A stretch of DNA of 41,079 nt from Pseudomonadota bacterium (GTDB lineage: Bacteria > Pseudomonadota > Gammaproteobacteria > Ga0077536), in the NCBI GenBank assembly GCA_027618655.1, contig JAQCEL010000009.1:1-41079 (forward strand), written 5' to 3'. The position numbers were made by a program, and so were the translations under genes. Of the stretch, positions 32,529 to 41,079 are shown piece after piece. Each line of letters begins with the position of its first letter. Positions within the stretch are counted from its first letter, which is position 1. The notes below the pieces were generated by a model. The model did not search any database and was not told where the DNA came from. It saw only the letters and a list, made by a program, of their open reading frames with translations.

Positions 32529-34604
32529 ATGTCCGAGATAAGTATCGGGATCGACGTGGGTGGTACACATACCGATCTGATCGCTATTCAAGGCGGGCGC
32601 GCGGTCCGTGCTAAAGCATTCACCACGCACAACGATTACAGCGAAGGGATATTTGTTGCCCTCGAAGCGGCCGCCGCTGAATTCGACATCAGTGTTGACG
32701 AATTACTAGCAAACCAGGCGCGAACATTCGTCAACGGCAACACGATCGTCACGAACGCCGTCACTGAGCTCAAAGGGGCGAAAGTCGGCGTGCTCGTATC
32801 CGGCGGATTCGCCGATATTGTGCGCTTTGGTCGCGGTAATCGGTCAAATGAATTCGACGACCAGCTGCAAGTCAACCTGCCGCAAATTGTTCCTCAACAA
32901 TGCATCATCGAAATTGATGAACGCATCGATCGAGATGGCAATGTCATCATCCCATTAGAACGAGACCAAGTGGCCGCAGCCGTTCAAAAACTGCTCGAGC
33001 ACGGCGTCGATTCAATTGCTGTGTGCTTTCTATGGTGTACGCGCAACGATATTCACGAGCGCGAAGCCGAGCGCATCATTCACGAAATCTCACCGGACAC
33101 CTTTGTCACTTGTTCGATCTCGGCCGCCTCGGTATTCCGAGAATACGAACGTTGGATGACGGCGATTCTTAATTGCTTTGTCCAACCGCCGGTCAATGCG
33201 TTCGTCACCAAGGTCTCGGCAGGATTGAGCGATCGTGGCTACCGTCGTGCCGTTGAATTTTTTAATGGACTCGGTGGCGTACTCGGCGCCGAAGAAGTGC
33301 GCAAGCTTCCGATCCTTTTGTATAGCTCTGGTCCGGCTGGTGGTGCGATTGGCGCGGCGGCACTCGCGCGTCGTTATGGCATCGAGAATTTGTTATGCGG
33401 TGACATGGGTGGCACAAGCTTTGACACGACGCTCATTCACAAGACGAAGCCGCTTGTCGCGCAACGTTGCCGCATTGGCTCTTTCGATACGGCGATCAGC
33501 TTACTGGATATCATTTCTATTGGTGCTGGTGGCGGCAGTTTAATCGGACTCGATGCGCGCGGGGTACCGAAAGTCGGACCGCAAAGCGCGGGCTCAATGC
33601 CAGGGCCTGCGTGTTACGGCAATGGCGGCACGCTACCCGCGATGACGGATTGCATGGTCACCATGGGTTTTTTACGTCCCGACAATTATTTGGGCGGTCG
33701 GCATTCGCTTGACGTCGAAGCAGCCAAAGCGGCGCTACTGTTGCACGTCGGCAACGCGATGGGCTGGGACGCCGAGCAAACTTCAGCTGGTGCCTATAAC
33801 CTCGCCGTCGCCAATATGGCGAATGCGCTCCGCGGGGTCTCCATTCGGCGCGGTTACGACCCACGGAAATGCACGTTTGTGGCGTACGGTGGTGCACTGC
33901 CAATGTTCGCTGCGGCAATTTGCCGAGCACTCAACATCACCGACATGATCGTGCCTAATCACAGCTCCGCATTTTCAGCTTACGGTTTGCTCGAGGCAGA
34001 CTATATTCGGCGCAAATCAGTCACCGTGGGATGGACCGTCGAAGACCGCGACAAATTGCCAACGATGGTGGCGCTGCGTAACGCGCTCGAAGAAGAAGTT
34101 GCTGCTGAAATAGAACACGCGGGATTCGAGCGCGACGCTATTCAACTCTTGCACGGCGCCGATTTTCGTTATGCTGGCCAACTTAACGAAATGTACATGG
34201 ACCTGGATCAGGACGACATTCTGAGCGAGGGTCCAAGCGGCATGCGCGATAAATTCGATTTGGCTTATGAGACTGAATTTGGTCCGGATACGGCGTGGCG
34301 TAACTCGGGCTTGATGCTTGTGAACTACGTTATTACCGGTATCGCCATCCGTGAGAAGCCGCATATCGAACCCGTCGCGATCGATCCGCAGGAGGCAACC
34401 TTTGCGCTCAGTGGCACGCGCCCGGTCTTTCTGCCCGATGTGCAAGAGCGGATCGACACACCGATATATGACTCGGAAAAAATGACCCCTGGTGCCTGGT
34501 TCGACGGACCCGGTATTATTGAAGTACGCGACACTACCATTTACGTACCGACGAACGCGCGAGTTGAGCGCGACGGGTACATGAACTTCAGGTTGACGCT
34601 ATGA
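32529..34604 (+). CDS. Hydantoinase A/oxoprolinase family ATPase subunit (ketone-carboxylase-like)
   Basis: A 691-residue HyuA-family protein. The sugar-kinase-like ATP-binding fold is marked by IGIDVGGTHTDLIAI (7-21) and GDMGGTSFDTTLI in the middle; SSGPAGGAIGAAA and GAGGGSLIGLD also match the family. The family includes ATP-dependent N-methylhydantoinase, 5-oxoprolinase, and the acetone and acetophenone carboxylases, in which this subunit makes a carboxyphosphate or substrate phosphate. Length is normal. The next gene overlaps by 4 bases (ATGA), and carries a zinc-ribbon tail typical of carboxylase gamma subunits, so a carboxylase role is favoured over a hydantoinase one. AAGAGG precedes the ATG. 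Confidence 0.88.
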   Translation: MSEISIGIDVGGTHTDLIAIQGGRAVRAKAFTTHNDYSEGIFVALEAAAAEFDISVDELLANQARTFVNGNTIVTNAVTELKGAKVGVLVSGGFADIVRFGRGNRSNEFDDQLQVNLPQIVPQQCIIEIDERIDRDGNVIIPLERDQVAAAVQKLLEHGVDSIAVCFLWCTRNDIHEREAERIIHEISPDTFVTCSISAASVFREYERWMTAILNCFVQPPVNAFVTKVSAGLSDRGYRRAVEFFNGLGGVLGAEEVRKLPILLYSSGPAGGAIGAAALARRYGIENLLCGDMGGTSFDTTLIHKTKPLVAQRCRIGSFDTAISLLDIISIGAGGGSLIGLDARGVPKVGPQSAGSMPGPACYGNGGTLPAMTDCMVTMGFLRPDNYLGGRHSLDVEAAKAALLLHVGNAMGWDAEQTSAGAYNLAVANMANALRGVSIRRGYDPRKCTFVAYGGALPMFAAAICRALNITDMIVPNHSSAFSAYGLLEADYIRRKSVTVGWTVEDRDKLPTMVALRNALEEEVAAEIEHAGFERDAIQLLHGADFRYAGQLNEMYMDLDQDDILSEGPSGMRDKFDLAYETEFGPDTAWRNSGLMLVNYVITGIAIREKPHIEPVAIDPQEATFALSGTRPVFLPDVQERIDTPIYDSEKMTPGAWFDGPGIIEVRDTTIYVPTNARVERDGYMNFRLTL

Positions 34605-36817
34605 ATAAACAAGCCCAATCCCCTGCCAACGCGGCCTATCTTGCCACCGAACTTGATCCGATAACTGCCGAAGTTGTGCGCTGCGCATTGGACAATATCG
34701 CCGATGAAATGGCGGTAGTGTTACTACGCACCTCGGGCTCGCCAGTGCTCACGGAAGCAAAAGATTTCTCGGCAGTCGTCTTCGATGCCGTCGGCCGCCA
34801 GGTCGGCAGCGCTGGTTACGTACTCGGGCATCTCGCGAGTTCCCGCATTGCGATCCAAAAAATTATCGAAAAGCGCATGCCGGACGATCTGCATCCCGGC
34901 GATATTTTTATTTGTAACGACCCCTATACCGTCGGTGCACTACATCAAGGCGATGTTGGCGTCGTCATGCCAATCCATCAGGACAATACCCTAATTGGTT
35001 GGACTTTCACGAATGCGCATTTAATCGACGTGGGTGGCGTCTCGATCAGTGGCATTGCGCCGCAAGCGCATGACTGCTTCGAAGAAGCCATCCGATTTCC
35101 TGGCAGCCGAGCCGGACAAAACGGCGTATTGAACCAAGAATGGATCGGCTTCATTGAAGCAAATGTGAGAGTGCCCATATCGTTTATCAATGATGTCCGG
35201 AGCCTTATCGCGGCGTGTCATGCGGGCGCCATTCGCATGCGCGCGCTAGTCGAAGAGTACGGCGTCGCGACGCTCGACCAATATATCAACTACAACATTG
35301 GATTATCTGAAAAGGCCTTTCGCGAACGCATCGCCCAGTTGCCAGACGGTGTCGCGCATACCTACGATTGGGTTGAATACGATGGTCGGGGAACGGCGGA
35401 TCTGTATGGCTTGTCCTGCGAAATGGCTATCGAGGGCGATCAACTGCGCTTCACTTTCGCGGGCGTCGATCAAATCGACGCGTTTATCAACGCGACGCCG
35501 AGCGCGGTTGCCGGGATCGGCGTGATCACACCGATCATTTGTCAATTGGCGTTCGACATCCCGTTTAACGAAGGGATCTGGAATTGCATTGAAATTGACA
35601 CGGGACACGAAGGTACGATCGTCAATCCGAAAGTCCCGGCCCCAGTAACAAACGCTCACATGGAAACCGGCGCGCGGGTCGGACGCATGGTCAACGAAGC
35701 GCTATCCATAGCATGCAGCGTGAGCGACAGTCCCATGCTACGCGGTAGAGCCGCAGGCCAAACGACGAACAGCGGGGCTGGCGCGGCGTGGTTCGGCGTA
35801 AAAGCCGATGGCTCCTTAGCGATTATATTTCCGTTAGACAACCTCGTTGGCATCGGTGGCGGCGCCCAAACTACCGGCGACGGACAAGACTTATACGGAT
35901 TTCAAACGACGCTGTCCGTATCGTTTCCAGACGTTGAAGTCCATGAATTAGTCGATCCGTTTTTTGTCCTGTGGCGTCGTTACAGTCTGAATTCCGGCGG
36001 CGCAGGTTTCCATCGCGGCGGCCTAGCTTTGGATCAGGCGTATATGCTTTGGAAGGCAGATAACTTTAGCGGCTCAGGGTTTCTAGCTGCCGTAGAGTTG
36101 CCGCCACGCGGTTTCGCGGGCGGCTATCCGGGTGGTCTATCGCGTAGCGCCGTGATTCGAAATTCCGACGTTCTCGCAAGACTCAAGGCGGGCCAATCCG
36201 TATCGTCACCGGACAAATTGACGGGTAACTTGGATGTACTGAACGCGAAAGTGAGTAACGTACCGCTTCGCGAAGGCGACGTGTATTGGGCGAGCTCGTC
36301 TGGCAGTGGCGGCCTCGGCGATCCCTTTCACCGAGCACCTGCGCAAGTGGAACAAGATCTCAACGACGCGAAGATTTCGCGATCCAGCGCCGAAATACTC
36401 TATGGCGCTGTCGTCAGTGAAGCTAACGGGGTTTTTGCAATTAACAACGATGCGACGTGGAACAATCGCGAGCAACTGCGTGCAGCCCTCGTCCCGAGTA
36501 AACGCCGTTCGCTGCGCGACGCCGCGCAAGTTAAGCAGACGAGTAGCGTATCGATCGTCCATGGTCACTGGAATTGTGCCCATTGCGCGGCCGATCTGGG
36601 AACGACGGCTCAATCGTGGAAGACAGTCATTGCGCCACACCGCCGCGCGCTTGGCGAATTGTTTGATCAGGTTCAAACACGCGTGCGCACGCGCCACGAA
36701 CAAGCGGTGTTACTGAGCGAACGATTTTGTCCACAATGCGCGAGCTGCCTCAGCGTTGATGTCGAATTAGACGGGGTTGAGAGCACACCACCGGGTTTCA
36801 ACTTCCGCGCCGCTTAA
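34601..36817 (+). CDS. Hydantoinase B subunit fused to an acetone-carboxylase-gamma-like zinc ribbon
   Basis: A 738-residue HyuB-family protein. The first part (about 1-610) has the usual segments: DPITAEVVRCALDNIADEMAVVLLRTSGSPVLTEAKDFSA, GDIFICNDPYTVGALHQGDVGVVMPIH and GSGGLGDPFHR. A further 120 residues follow that are not normal in HyuB: a C659-x2-C662 pair in WNCAHCAADLGT and a C710-x2-C713 pair in FCPQCASCLSVDVELD, about 50 residues apart. This is the pattern of the small gamma subunit of acetone and acetophenone carboxylase-type enzymes, which binds zinc. Fusion here would create a two-gene rather than three- or four-gene carboxylase. Coupled to the preceding ATPase gene by a 4-base overlap and followed 21 bases later by BKACE. 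Confidence 0.88.
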   Translation: MNKQAQSPANAAYLATELDPITAEVVRCALDNIADEMAVVLLRTSGSPVLTEAKDFSAVVFDAVGRQVGSAGYVLGHLASSRIAIQKIIEKRMPDDLHPGDIFICNDPYTVGALHQGDVGVVMPIHQDNTLIGWTFTNAHLIDVGGVSISGIAPQAHDCFEEAIRFPGSRAGQNGVLNQEWIGFIEANVRVPISFINDVRSLIAACHAGAIRMRALVEEYGVATLDQYINYNIGLSEKAFRERIAQLPDGVAHTYDWVEYDGRGTADLYGLSCEMAIEGDQLRFTFAGVDQIDAFINATPSAVAGIGVITPIICQLAFDIPFNEGIWNCIEIDTGHEGTIVNPKVPAPVTNAHMETGARVGRMVNEALSIACSVSDSPMLRGRAAGQTTNSGAGAAWFGVKADGSLAIIFPLDNLVGIGGGAQTTGDGQDLYGFQTTLSVSFPDVEVHELVDPFFVLWRRYSLNSGGAGFHRGGLALDQAYMLWKADNFSGSGFLAAVELPPRGFAGGYPGGLSRSAVIRNSDVLARLKAGQSVSSPDKLTGNLDVLNAKVSNVPLREGDVYWASSSGSGGLGDPFHRAPAQVEQDLNDAKISRSSAEILYGAVVSEANGVFAINNDATWNNREQLRAALVPSKRRSLRDAAQVKQTSSVSIVHGHWNCAHCAADLGTTAQSWKTVIAPHRRALGELFDQVQTRVRTRHEQAVLLSERFCPQCASCLSVDVELDGVESTPPGFNFRAA

Positions 36818-36838
36818 TGCCACGAACGATCGAATTAA

Positions 36839-37711
36839 ATGTCTGCTGATCCGCTCATCATTAAAGCTTGCCTTAACGGAATTCGCGGCCGTGAAGTGGC
36901 GGACGGCATTCCGTGGACGCCGCGCGAAGTTGCCGACGAAGCGCGGCGCTGCGCAGATGCTGGTGCGTCCATGGTTCACTTTCATGCACGAACGGACACC
37001 GGAGCCATTAGCTACGATCCGGCGTGGTACTCGGAAACCGATCGGCTCATCCGCGCGGAAACCGATCTCATTTTGAACCACACGACCGTGCGTACTTCAG
37101 ATGTGCCGATCGCAACCGTGCTGCGAACGTTGCGGGACACGCGCGAACCCGTGGACATGATTGCGCTGAATCCAGGTTATTTGGTGTTGCACGTGCAACG
37201 CTCCGGTCCCGGTCGCGAGACCTTAGTGATCCCAAACAGTTATGCCGACATAAAGGCGATAATCAACGTCTGCGCCGAGCGCGGAATTGCGATTGAGCCT
37301 ACCGCACTCGACACCGGCTTCTTATCCAGCGTTGCCATGCTCGTTCAAGATGGCTTGTTGGATTCACCGCGATACCTGCTGCTCGAGTTCGGCGGCGCAT
37401 TTGGCGACGGTTTCCAAATCATGCCGGGCAATGAGCGTAGTTATCGTTTCTTAACCGAATGCACGCGCGAAGTGTTTCCGGATGCAATTTGGATGGCGCA
37501 CGGCATCGAAGACTCGGTTTTCGATATAGCGAAGTTCGCGATTGCCGACGGCGCACATGTTCGAGTTGGATTCGAAGACCGAGCAGTTTTGCACGACGGG
37601 CGAGTGGCGGCGAGTAATGCAGAGTTTGTGCAATGGGCAGTAGAACAAGGTAGAGCGCTTGGGCGCGAACCTGCATCAACAAGTTTCGCCCGGTCAAAAA
37701 TACTTTCTTGA
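36839..37711 (+). CDS. Beta-keto acid cleavage enzyme family protein (BKACE, DUF849)
   Basis: A 290-residue TIM-barrel protein of the BKACE/DUF849 family, which includes 3-keto-5-aminohexanoate cleavage enzyme. The start IIKACLNGIRGREVADGIPWTPREVADEARRCADAGASMVHFHARTDTG is characteristic, with the zinc ligands H47 and H49 in HFHAR. EPTALDTGFLSS and MAHGIEDSVFDIAKFAIADGAHVRVGFED also match. Known members react a beta-keto acid with acetyl-CoA to give an acyl-CoA and acetoacetate. Only 21 bases separate it from the HyuB fusion, so both act in the same pathway: a ketone carboxylase would make exactly a beta-keto acid. No other enzyme of the route is present before the MFS gene. Confidence 0.92.
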   Translation: MSADPLIIKACLNGIRGREVADGIPWTPREVADEARRCADAGASMVHFHARTDTGAISYDPAWYSETDRLIRAETDLILNHTTVRTSDVPIATVLRTLRDTREPVDMIALNPGYLVLHVQRSGPGRETLVIPNSYADIKAIINVCAERGIAIEPTALDTGFLSSVAMLVQDGLLDSPRYLLLEFGGAFGDGFQIMPGNERSYRFLTECTREVFPDAIWMAHGIEDSVFDIAKFAIADGAHVRVGFEDRAVLHDGRVAASNAEFVQWAVEQGRALGREPASTSFARSKILS

Positions 37712-37921
37712 TCGCAAGCGGTCGAATCCATTCAGTGTTCCACCGCGGTCGTCTGTCGACGTTTGCCTGATCCAGAAACTCGCGTCGCCGGCTTATTGAA
37801 CCTCGAGCGTCATGAACGATTCCATAACGCATGCCCCGCGCAAAAGCGTAAGCGTTCCCGAATTAAAACCGCGCCGATCTCACCGCCGAGTGGCTTCGTA
37901 GGCGGACGCCTATAACAATTG

Positions 37922-39133
37922 ATGGCTCAACCACATCCTCAACGTTGGCTCGTGCTGTTTGGCGTGTGGGTGATCTATGCAGCCTTCGGCCTCATCGCGA
38001 CGAGTCTCGCCCCATTAGTCGAGCGCATTGAACTCGATCTCGATATTGGCCATACAGCAATGGGCAGTATCATGGGGGCATGGCAACTCGTGTTTATTGC
38101 GGCAGCCATTCCGTGCGGATTTCTACTCGACCGCCTGGGTATGCGCTGGGCGCTTTTGCTCGGCGCCCTGTCAATTGCTGCCTCAGCATGGGGTCGCAGT
38201 ATTGCCGACGACTATCTCGGCATGTTACTCGCCATGATGATTTTCGGGATCGGCGGGCCGATCATATCGGCCGGGGCGCCCAAGGTCATTGCGAATTGGT
38301 TTGAGGGTAGTTCACGTGGTCTCGCGATGGGTATCTACGTCACGGGGCCTTCGCTTGGCGGCATCTGCTCACTGTCGCTCACGCACCCCTATTTTCTGCC
38401 TCTTTTTAACGATCAGTGGCGTCCTCTGTTCATGCTATGGGCCGCGGTCGCGGTCGCCGCCGGGATTGTCTGGTGGCTACTTGCCTCGCTTCCTTCGATT
38501 AGAGAACAAACTGATCGTATTCACGACGAAGCGCCGCTGCCTCATCGAAGAGTGATCGCAAGCTTACTCGCAGAACCCGCAGTGCGGGTGATCTTATACA
38601 TGAGCATCGGTGTATTCATGATCAGCCACGGGTTGAATAATTGGCTGCCGCACCTCTTAGCTAGCTACAACATGAGTCATGAATTGGCAGGTTACTGGGC
38701 GACAATCCCGACGATTGTTGGGATCGTCGCGGCGCTCACGATTCCGCGTCTCGCGACGCCAAAACGCCGATTTCTGATCCTATCGGGATTATGCTCCGCA
38801 TTACTGCTTGCGACCTGCGCATTGCAATTCGAAAATAGAACTATCCTGTTCGCAGGACTCATGCTGCAAGGCACTGCGCGTGCGACGATCATGACGGTGC
38901 TCGTATTAACCTTAGTCGAATTACCAGGCGTTGGTGACCGTTACGCGGGCACTGCAGCAGGACTATTTTTCGCGGCTGCAGAGTTTGGCGGCATGTTGGG
39001 ACCGCTCGCGATCGGCATACTTTACGAATTTACGGGCGGATTTACGGCCGCCCTTGCGATCTCCACATCAATCACTGTCGGCCTGCTGTTTGGCGCCCGG
39101 CGCTTAAGCGCAATGGCACGGCAGGTGAATTGA
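37922..39133 (+). CDS. MFS transporter (CynX/NimT-like)
   Basis: A 403-residue protein with about 12 hydrophobic helices. The first-half signature FLLDRLGMRWALLLGAL between helices 2 and 3 is the major-facilitator motif A, and WFEGSSRGLAMGIYVTGPSLGG and WGRSIADDYLGMLLAMM are typical of the CynX/NimT and oxalate/formate-related branch. I use the ATG at 37922; an adjoining TTG would add one residue. The ribosome site is poor. About 210 bases separate it from BKACE, on the same strand. It probably moves a small organic acid, or a substrate or product of the HyuAB-BKACE pathway; this is inferred from position. Confidence 0.88.
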   Translation: MAQPHPQRWLVLFGVWVIYAAFGLIATSLAPLVERIELDLDIGHTAMGSIMGAWQLVFIAAAIPCGFLLDRLGMRWALLLGALSIAASAWGRSIADDYLGMLLAMMIFGIGGPIISAGAPKVIANWFEGSSRGLAMGIYVTGPSLGGICSLSLTHPYFLPLFNDQWRPLFMLWAAVAVAAGIVWWLLASLPSIREQTDRIHDEAPLPHRRVIASLLAEPAVRVILYMSIGVFMISHGLNNWLPHLLASYNMSHELAGYWATIPTIVGIVAALTIPRLATPKRRFLILSGLCSALLLATCALQFENRTILFAGLMLQGTARATIMTVLVLTLVELPGVGDRYAGTAAGLFFAAAEFGGMLGPLAIGILYEFTGGFTAALAISTSITVGLLFGARRLSAMARQVN

Positions 39134-39240
39134 TCACAATCGCTGATCGACCAAAGGCCTCGCTGCTTCTCCGATTACGTGGCGGCACGTCATTGATTAT
39201 TCCTTTTCAAATTAATAACGTCGAATCACATCTGATCCGT

Positions 39241-40701
39241 TTATTGCGCGTCAGACATTGTCGGCGGCATATAAATGCCATGCATCAAACTATAGCGGAG
39301 CTGCGCATCGGCGGGTCGTTCCACATGACCGATGTGGGACCGGCAAGCGGTAGGACTAAATCCGAGTTCGGAAAAGAACGCGGCATAGTTCGCTAAGCTG
39401 TCACACAAAAATATTGCATACACTGGCGTATGACGAATCACCTCACCAACCTCAAGCAGTTCCACTGTGCACGCAGCCGCATCGTTACTTTCTAGCAAGG
39501 ATTTCAACTCGCCGAATATGTCGCGATTCGGTACGCGCTCGAACCAGGCTAATACGGTCACATGTGAGCGTGCGTAAAAACGCGCAAAAATGCGCGCATA
39601 TTGCCCGGTGGTGACTAGTCGATTAGCAACTATCGAGCGAACTTCGACATGACTAACGCCGATTGAGTCTGCATGAATCACATCGAAAAAATGTCTTAGT
39701 GATTCGTCGTCGATGCAAGAAATGCGAAAGAAATAGTCATATTCGCCGTAGATTTTCGCGGCAGCTAACAAAGTCAGCTCGCTATCCAGGCTGTTACCGT
39801 CACTCACGTCACGCAGTTTTTCAATCACGTGTCCGATGTAGTTTTCATTTAAGTTCTGCGCGATCGAAATGCTGGCCAAGATCACAGCATGGCGATTTTG
39901 GCGCACCTTAATCGTGAGGCGTTGTTGTTCACCTCGGCTGACGAGGCTACGCGGCGACTCGAACGCCAACGCGAACACGCGACCAGCACCTCTAATGCCT
40001 TTTAGGCGTGCGATCTCACGCGCATCGGTGATCCAATAAGATAGCGATCCAATCCGAAAACCGTGTGAAATACCTTGCAAGGGTTCCGCCGTTTGCGCAT
40101 TAGAATGCCTTAAATGATGGGCCTCATCGAGCAAGGTTTGCGTGTCGCGGCTTAAGAACGTTGCCGACGTCGACTGCGTCAAGAGCGCGGTCATAAACGC
40201 ATCAGTAGCTAGTACTTGAAGACGCCACGCAACTGGCGCGAGTCGAAACGCGAGATCAATATCCACACCGACTAACTCTTCGGCGAGGTCCGTATCTGCG
40301 CCGCGACGCCCGTAACTATAGGCATCGTAGCTTTGCAGTAACAATTTCGTGCGCAGTTTAAATTCTCCGCCAGTAATTGTCGGGATCGGCGGTAGACGTT
40401 CGAATGCGTTAATAATCGCGGCTGCTGCGCTCATGCAGCTAGTCAGTATTTCGGCTGGTTCGGCGCTTAAGGTCGGAAATTTCGCGACCACGGCATCACC
40501 GAGCGAATTCAATACAAGCCCCCCGACTGGGCTTGCGGAACGACAATGTGCCATCACGATACGATTATGCTCGCGCAGTGCGTTAAAGGCGTCATGTTCG
40601 CTCAATACGAACTTGCTTACCGTCGAGCCTTCCATGTCCGCTATCAAGAGAAATCCGCGCTCGCGATCCGGTGTGGATTGATTTGGGTAGTTGTTATTCA
40701 T
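39241..40701 (-). CDS. Degenerate class III nucleotide-cyclase domain fused to RAM-like segments
   Basis: A 486-residue protein. The N-terminal 200 or so residues are a class III adenylyl/guanylyl cyclase homology domain: FLLIADMEGSTVSKFV (Asp22, the first metal aspartate) and LVLNSLGDAVVAKFP (Asp69, the second). The lysine that normally specifies adenine three to four residues before the second aspartate is Asn65, and a clear transition-state Asn-Arg pair is not seen, so activity is doubtful. Around residues 285-365 a stretch (SELTLLAAAKIYGEYDYFFRISCIDDESLRHFFDVI) resembles the Lrp/AsnC effector (RAM) domain, and a second similar segment may follow. I know no named family with this arrangement. 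The ATG at 40701 is preferred, since homology begins soon after; upstream in-frame codons have no ribosome site. It is convergent with the MFS gene. Confidence 0.75.
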   Translation of the reverse strand: MNNNYPNQSTPDRERGFLLIADMEGSTVSKFVLSEHDAFNALREHNRIVMAHCRSASPVGGLVLNSLGDAVVAKFPTLSAEPAEILTSCMSAAAAIINAFERLPPIPTITGGEFKLRTKLLLQSYDAYSYGRRGADTDLAEELVGVDIDLAFRLAPVAWRLQVLATDAFMTALLTQSTSATFLSRDTQTLLDEAHHLRHSNAQTAEPLQGISHGFRIGSLSYWITDAREIARLKGIRGAGRVFALAFESPRSLVSRGEQQRLTIKVRQNRHAVILASISIAQNLNENYIGHVIEKLRDVSDGNSLDSELTLLAAAKIYGEYDYFFRISCIDDESLRHFFDVIHADSIGVSHVEVRSIVANRLVTTGQYARIFARFYARSHVTVLAWFERVPNRDIFGELKSLLESNDAAACTVELLEVGEVIRHTPVYAIFLCDSLANYAAFFSELGFSPTACRSHIGHVERPADAQLRYSLMHGIYMPPTMSDAQ

Positions 40702-40796
40702 AGCGGGAAATTTTTCAATCGTGACTTTTAAGGAGACCGGCAAGCTTTGGCTGTGCCTCAGGCCATGGTAGTTGCTTCGCAATCAGTGCGGGGTGA

Positions 40797-41079
40797 CTAG
40801 ACGTGTCCAATCAATGCTTTCGCGGTCTTCTCTAATACATCGAAACGCGGATCAAAATTCGGCAGCATCATAATTTGATCCAAGCCCGCAGCCTTAAGAT
40901 CGCTTAATCGCTCGATTAATTGATCACGTGTACCAATCATGGAACTTGCCTTTAACACCGGTTCGGTTAAGAATTTTTCTTCTTCCGGTAGAACCCAACA
41001 ACTGTGGCCAGCGTGAATTCGTTGGTGGCGCTTCTCGGCAGGGAATTTATCCAATAACTCACAGTATTCGCCCCACACT
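40797..41079 (-). CDS. LLM class flavin-dependent oxidoreductase, 3' part
   Basis: The C-terminal 93 residues of a luciferase-like monooxygenase-family enzyme; the 5' end lies beyond the window edge. MIGTRDQLIERLSDLKAAGLDQIMMLPNF, with the motif for coenzyme binding near the end of the family's barrel, identifies it. Members use FMNH2 or F420 to oxidise small organic substrates. The gene lies upstream of the cyclase-like gene on the same strand, with about 95 bases between. Confidence 0.85.
   Translation of the reverse strand, partial: VWGEYCELLDKFPAEKRHQRIHAGHSCWVLPEEEKFLTEPVLKASSMIGTRDQLIERLSDLKAAGLDQIMMLPNFDPRFDVLEKTAKALIGHV

Noticed and set aside
1..41079. Mobile elements, CRISPR arrays, tRNA or rRNA genes
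   Set aside because: I looked for regular short repeats, transposase or integrase-like proteins and cloverleaf sequences and saw none; intergenic gaps are mostly short.

Overview
The window looks like a chromosomal segment from an aerobic, heterotrophic proteobacterium, most likely an environmental gammaproteobacterium. This is inferred from the gene families: a DUF1329 protein, a BtuB-type TonB receptor, a styrene-oxide-isomerase-like membrane protein, hydantoinase/acetone-carboxylase-like genes, BKACE and a D-aminoacylase-type amidohydrolase. GC looks moderate and coding density is high. I see no tRNA, rRNA, CRISPR array, insertion sequence or phage gene, so this reads as a catabolic region rather than a mobile island.

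Left block (166-11099, + strand): a fused flavin monooxygenase/old-yellow-enzyme protein of the 2-aminobenzoyl-CoA monooxygenase/reductase (or salicylyl-CoA hydroxylase) type, an isatin-hydrolase/kynurenine-formamidase-type cyclase, and two large indolepyruvate:ferredoxin oxidoreductase-type proteins (IorA, IorB) form a tight operon. A gene-poor 1.2 kb gap with possible gene remnants follows, then a divergent DRE-TIM lyase, a glutathione S-transferase and a WrbA-type flavodoxin. Together they suggest breakdown of an indolic or anthranilate-type aromatic compound.

Centre (11283-20535): a DUF1329 exported protein with a clear intrinsic terminator, a sodium:solute symporter, a large exported beta-propeller-like protein with a single CxxCH motif, an epoxide-hydrolase-like enzyme, and divergent genes for a thioesterase, a RidA protein, a short-chain dehydrogenase and a MarR regulator. 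Thioesterase, RidA, SDR and MarR are the usual companions of the 2-aminobenzoyl-CoA monooxygenase. The pathway therefore seems split into two pieces about 16 kb apart, and an AT-rich motif appears in both promoter regions.

Cobalamin block (20609-27125, - strand): a well-preserved cobalamin riboswitch precedes btuB, cobQ (cobyric acid synthase), btuC, btuD and btuF, a B12 uptake and salvage operon.

Right part (27453-41079): a PF10118 metal-dependent hydrolase and a styrene-oxide-isomerase-like four-helix membrane protein, followed by a TetR regulator; a D-aminoacylase-family amidohydrolase; a small ferritin-like diiron protein; then an operon of HyuA-like ATPase, HyuB-like subunit fused to an acetone-carboxylase-gamma-like zinc ribbon, BKACE (DUF849) and an MFS transporter. 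This last operon is the best candidate for an undescribed route: ATP-dependent carboxylation of a ketone to a beta-keto acid, then cleavage by BKACE with acetyl-CoA. The window ends with an unusual protein joining a degenerate class III nucleotide cyclase domain to Lrp/RAM-like segments, and a truncated luciferase-like (LLM) flavin oxidoreductase.
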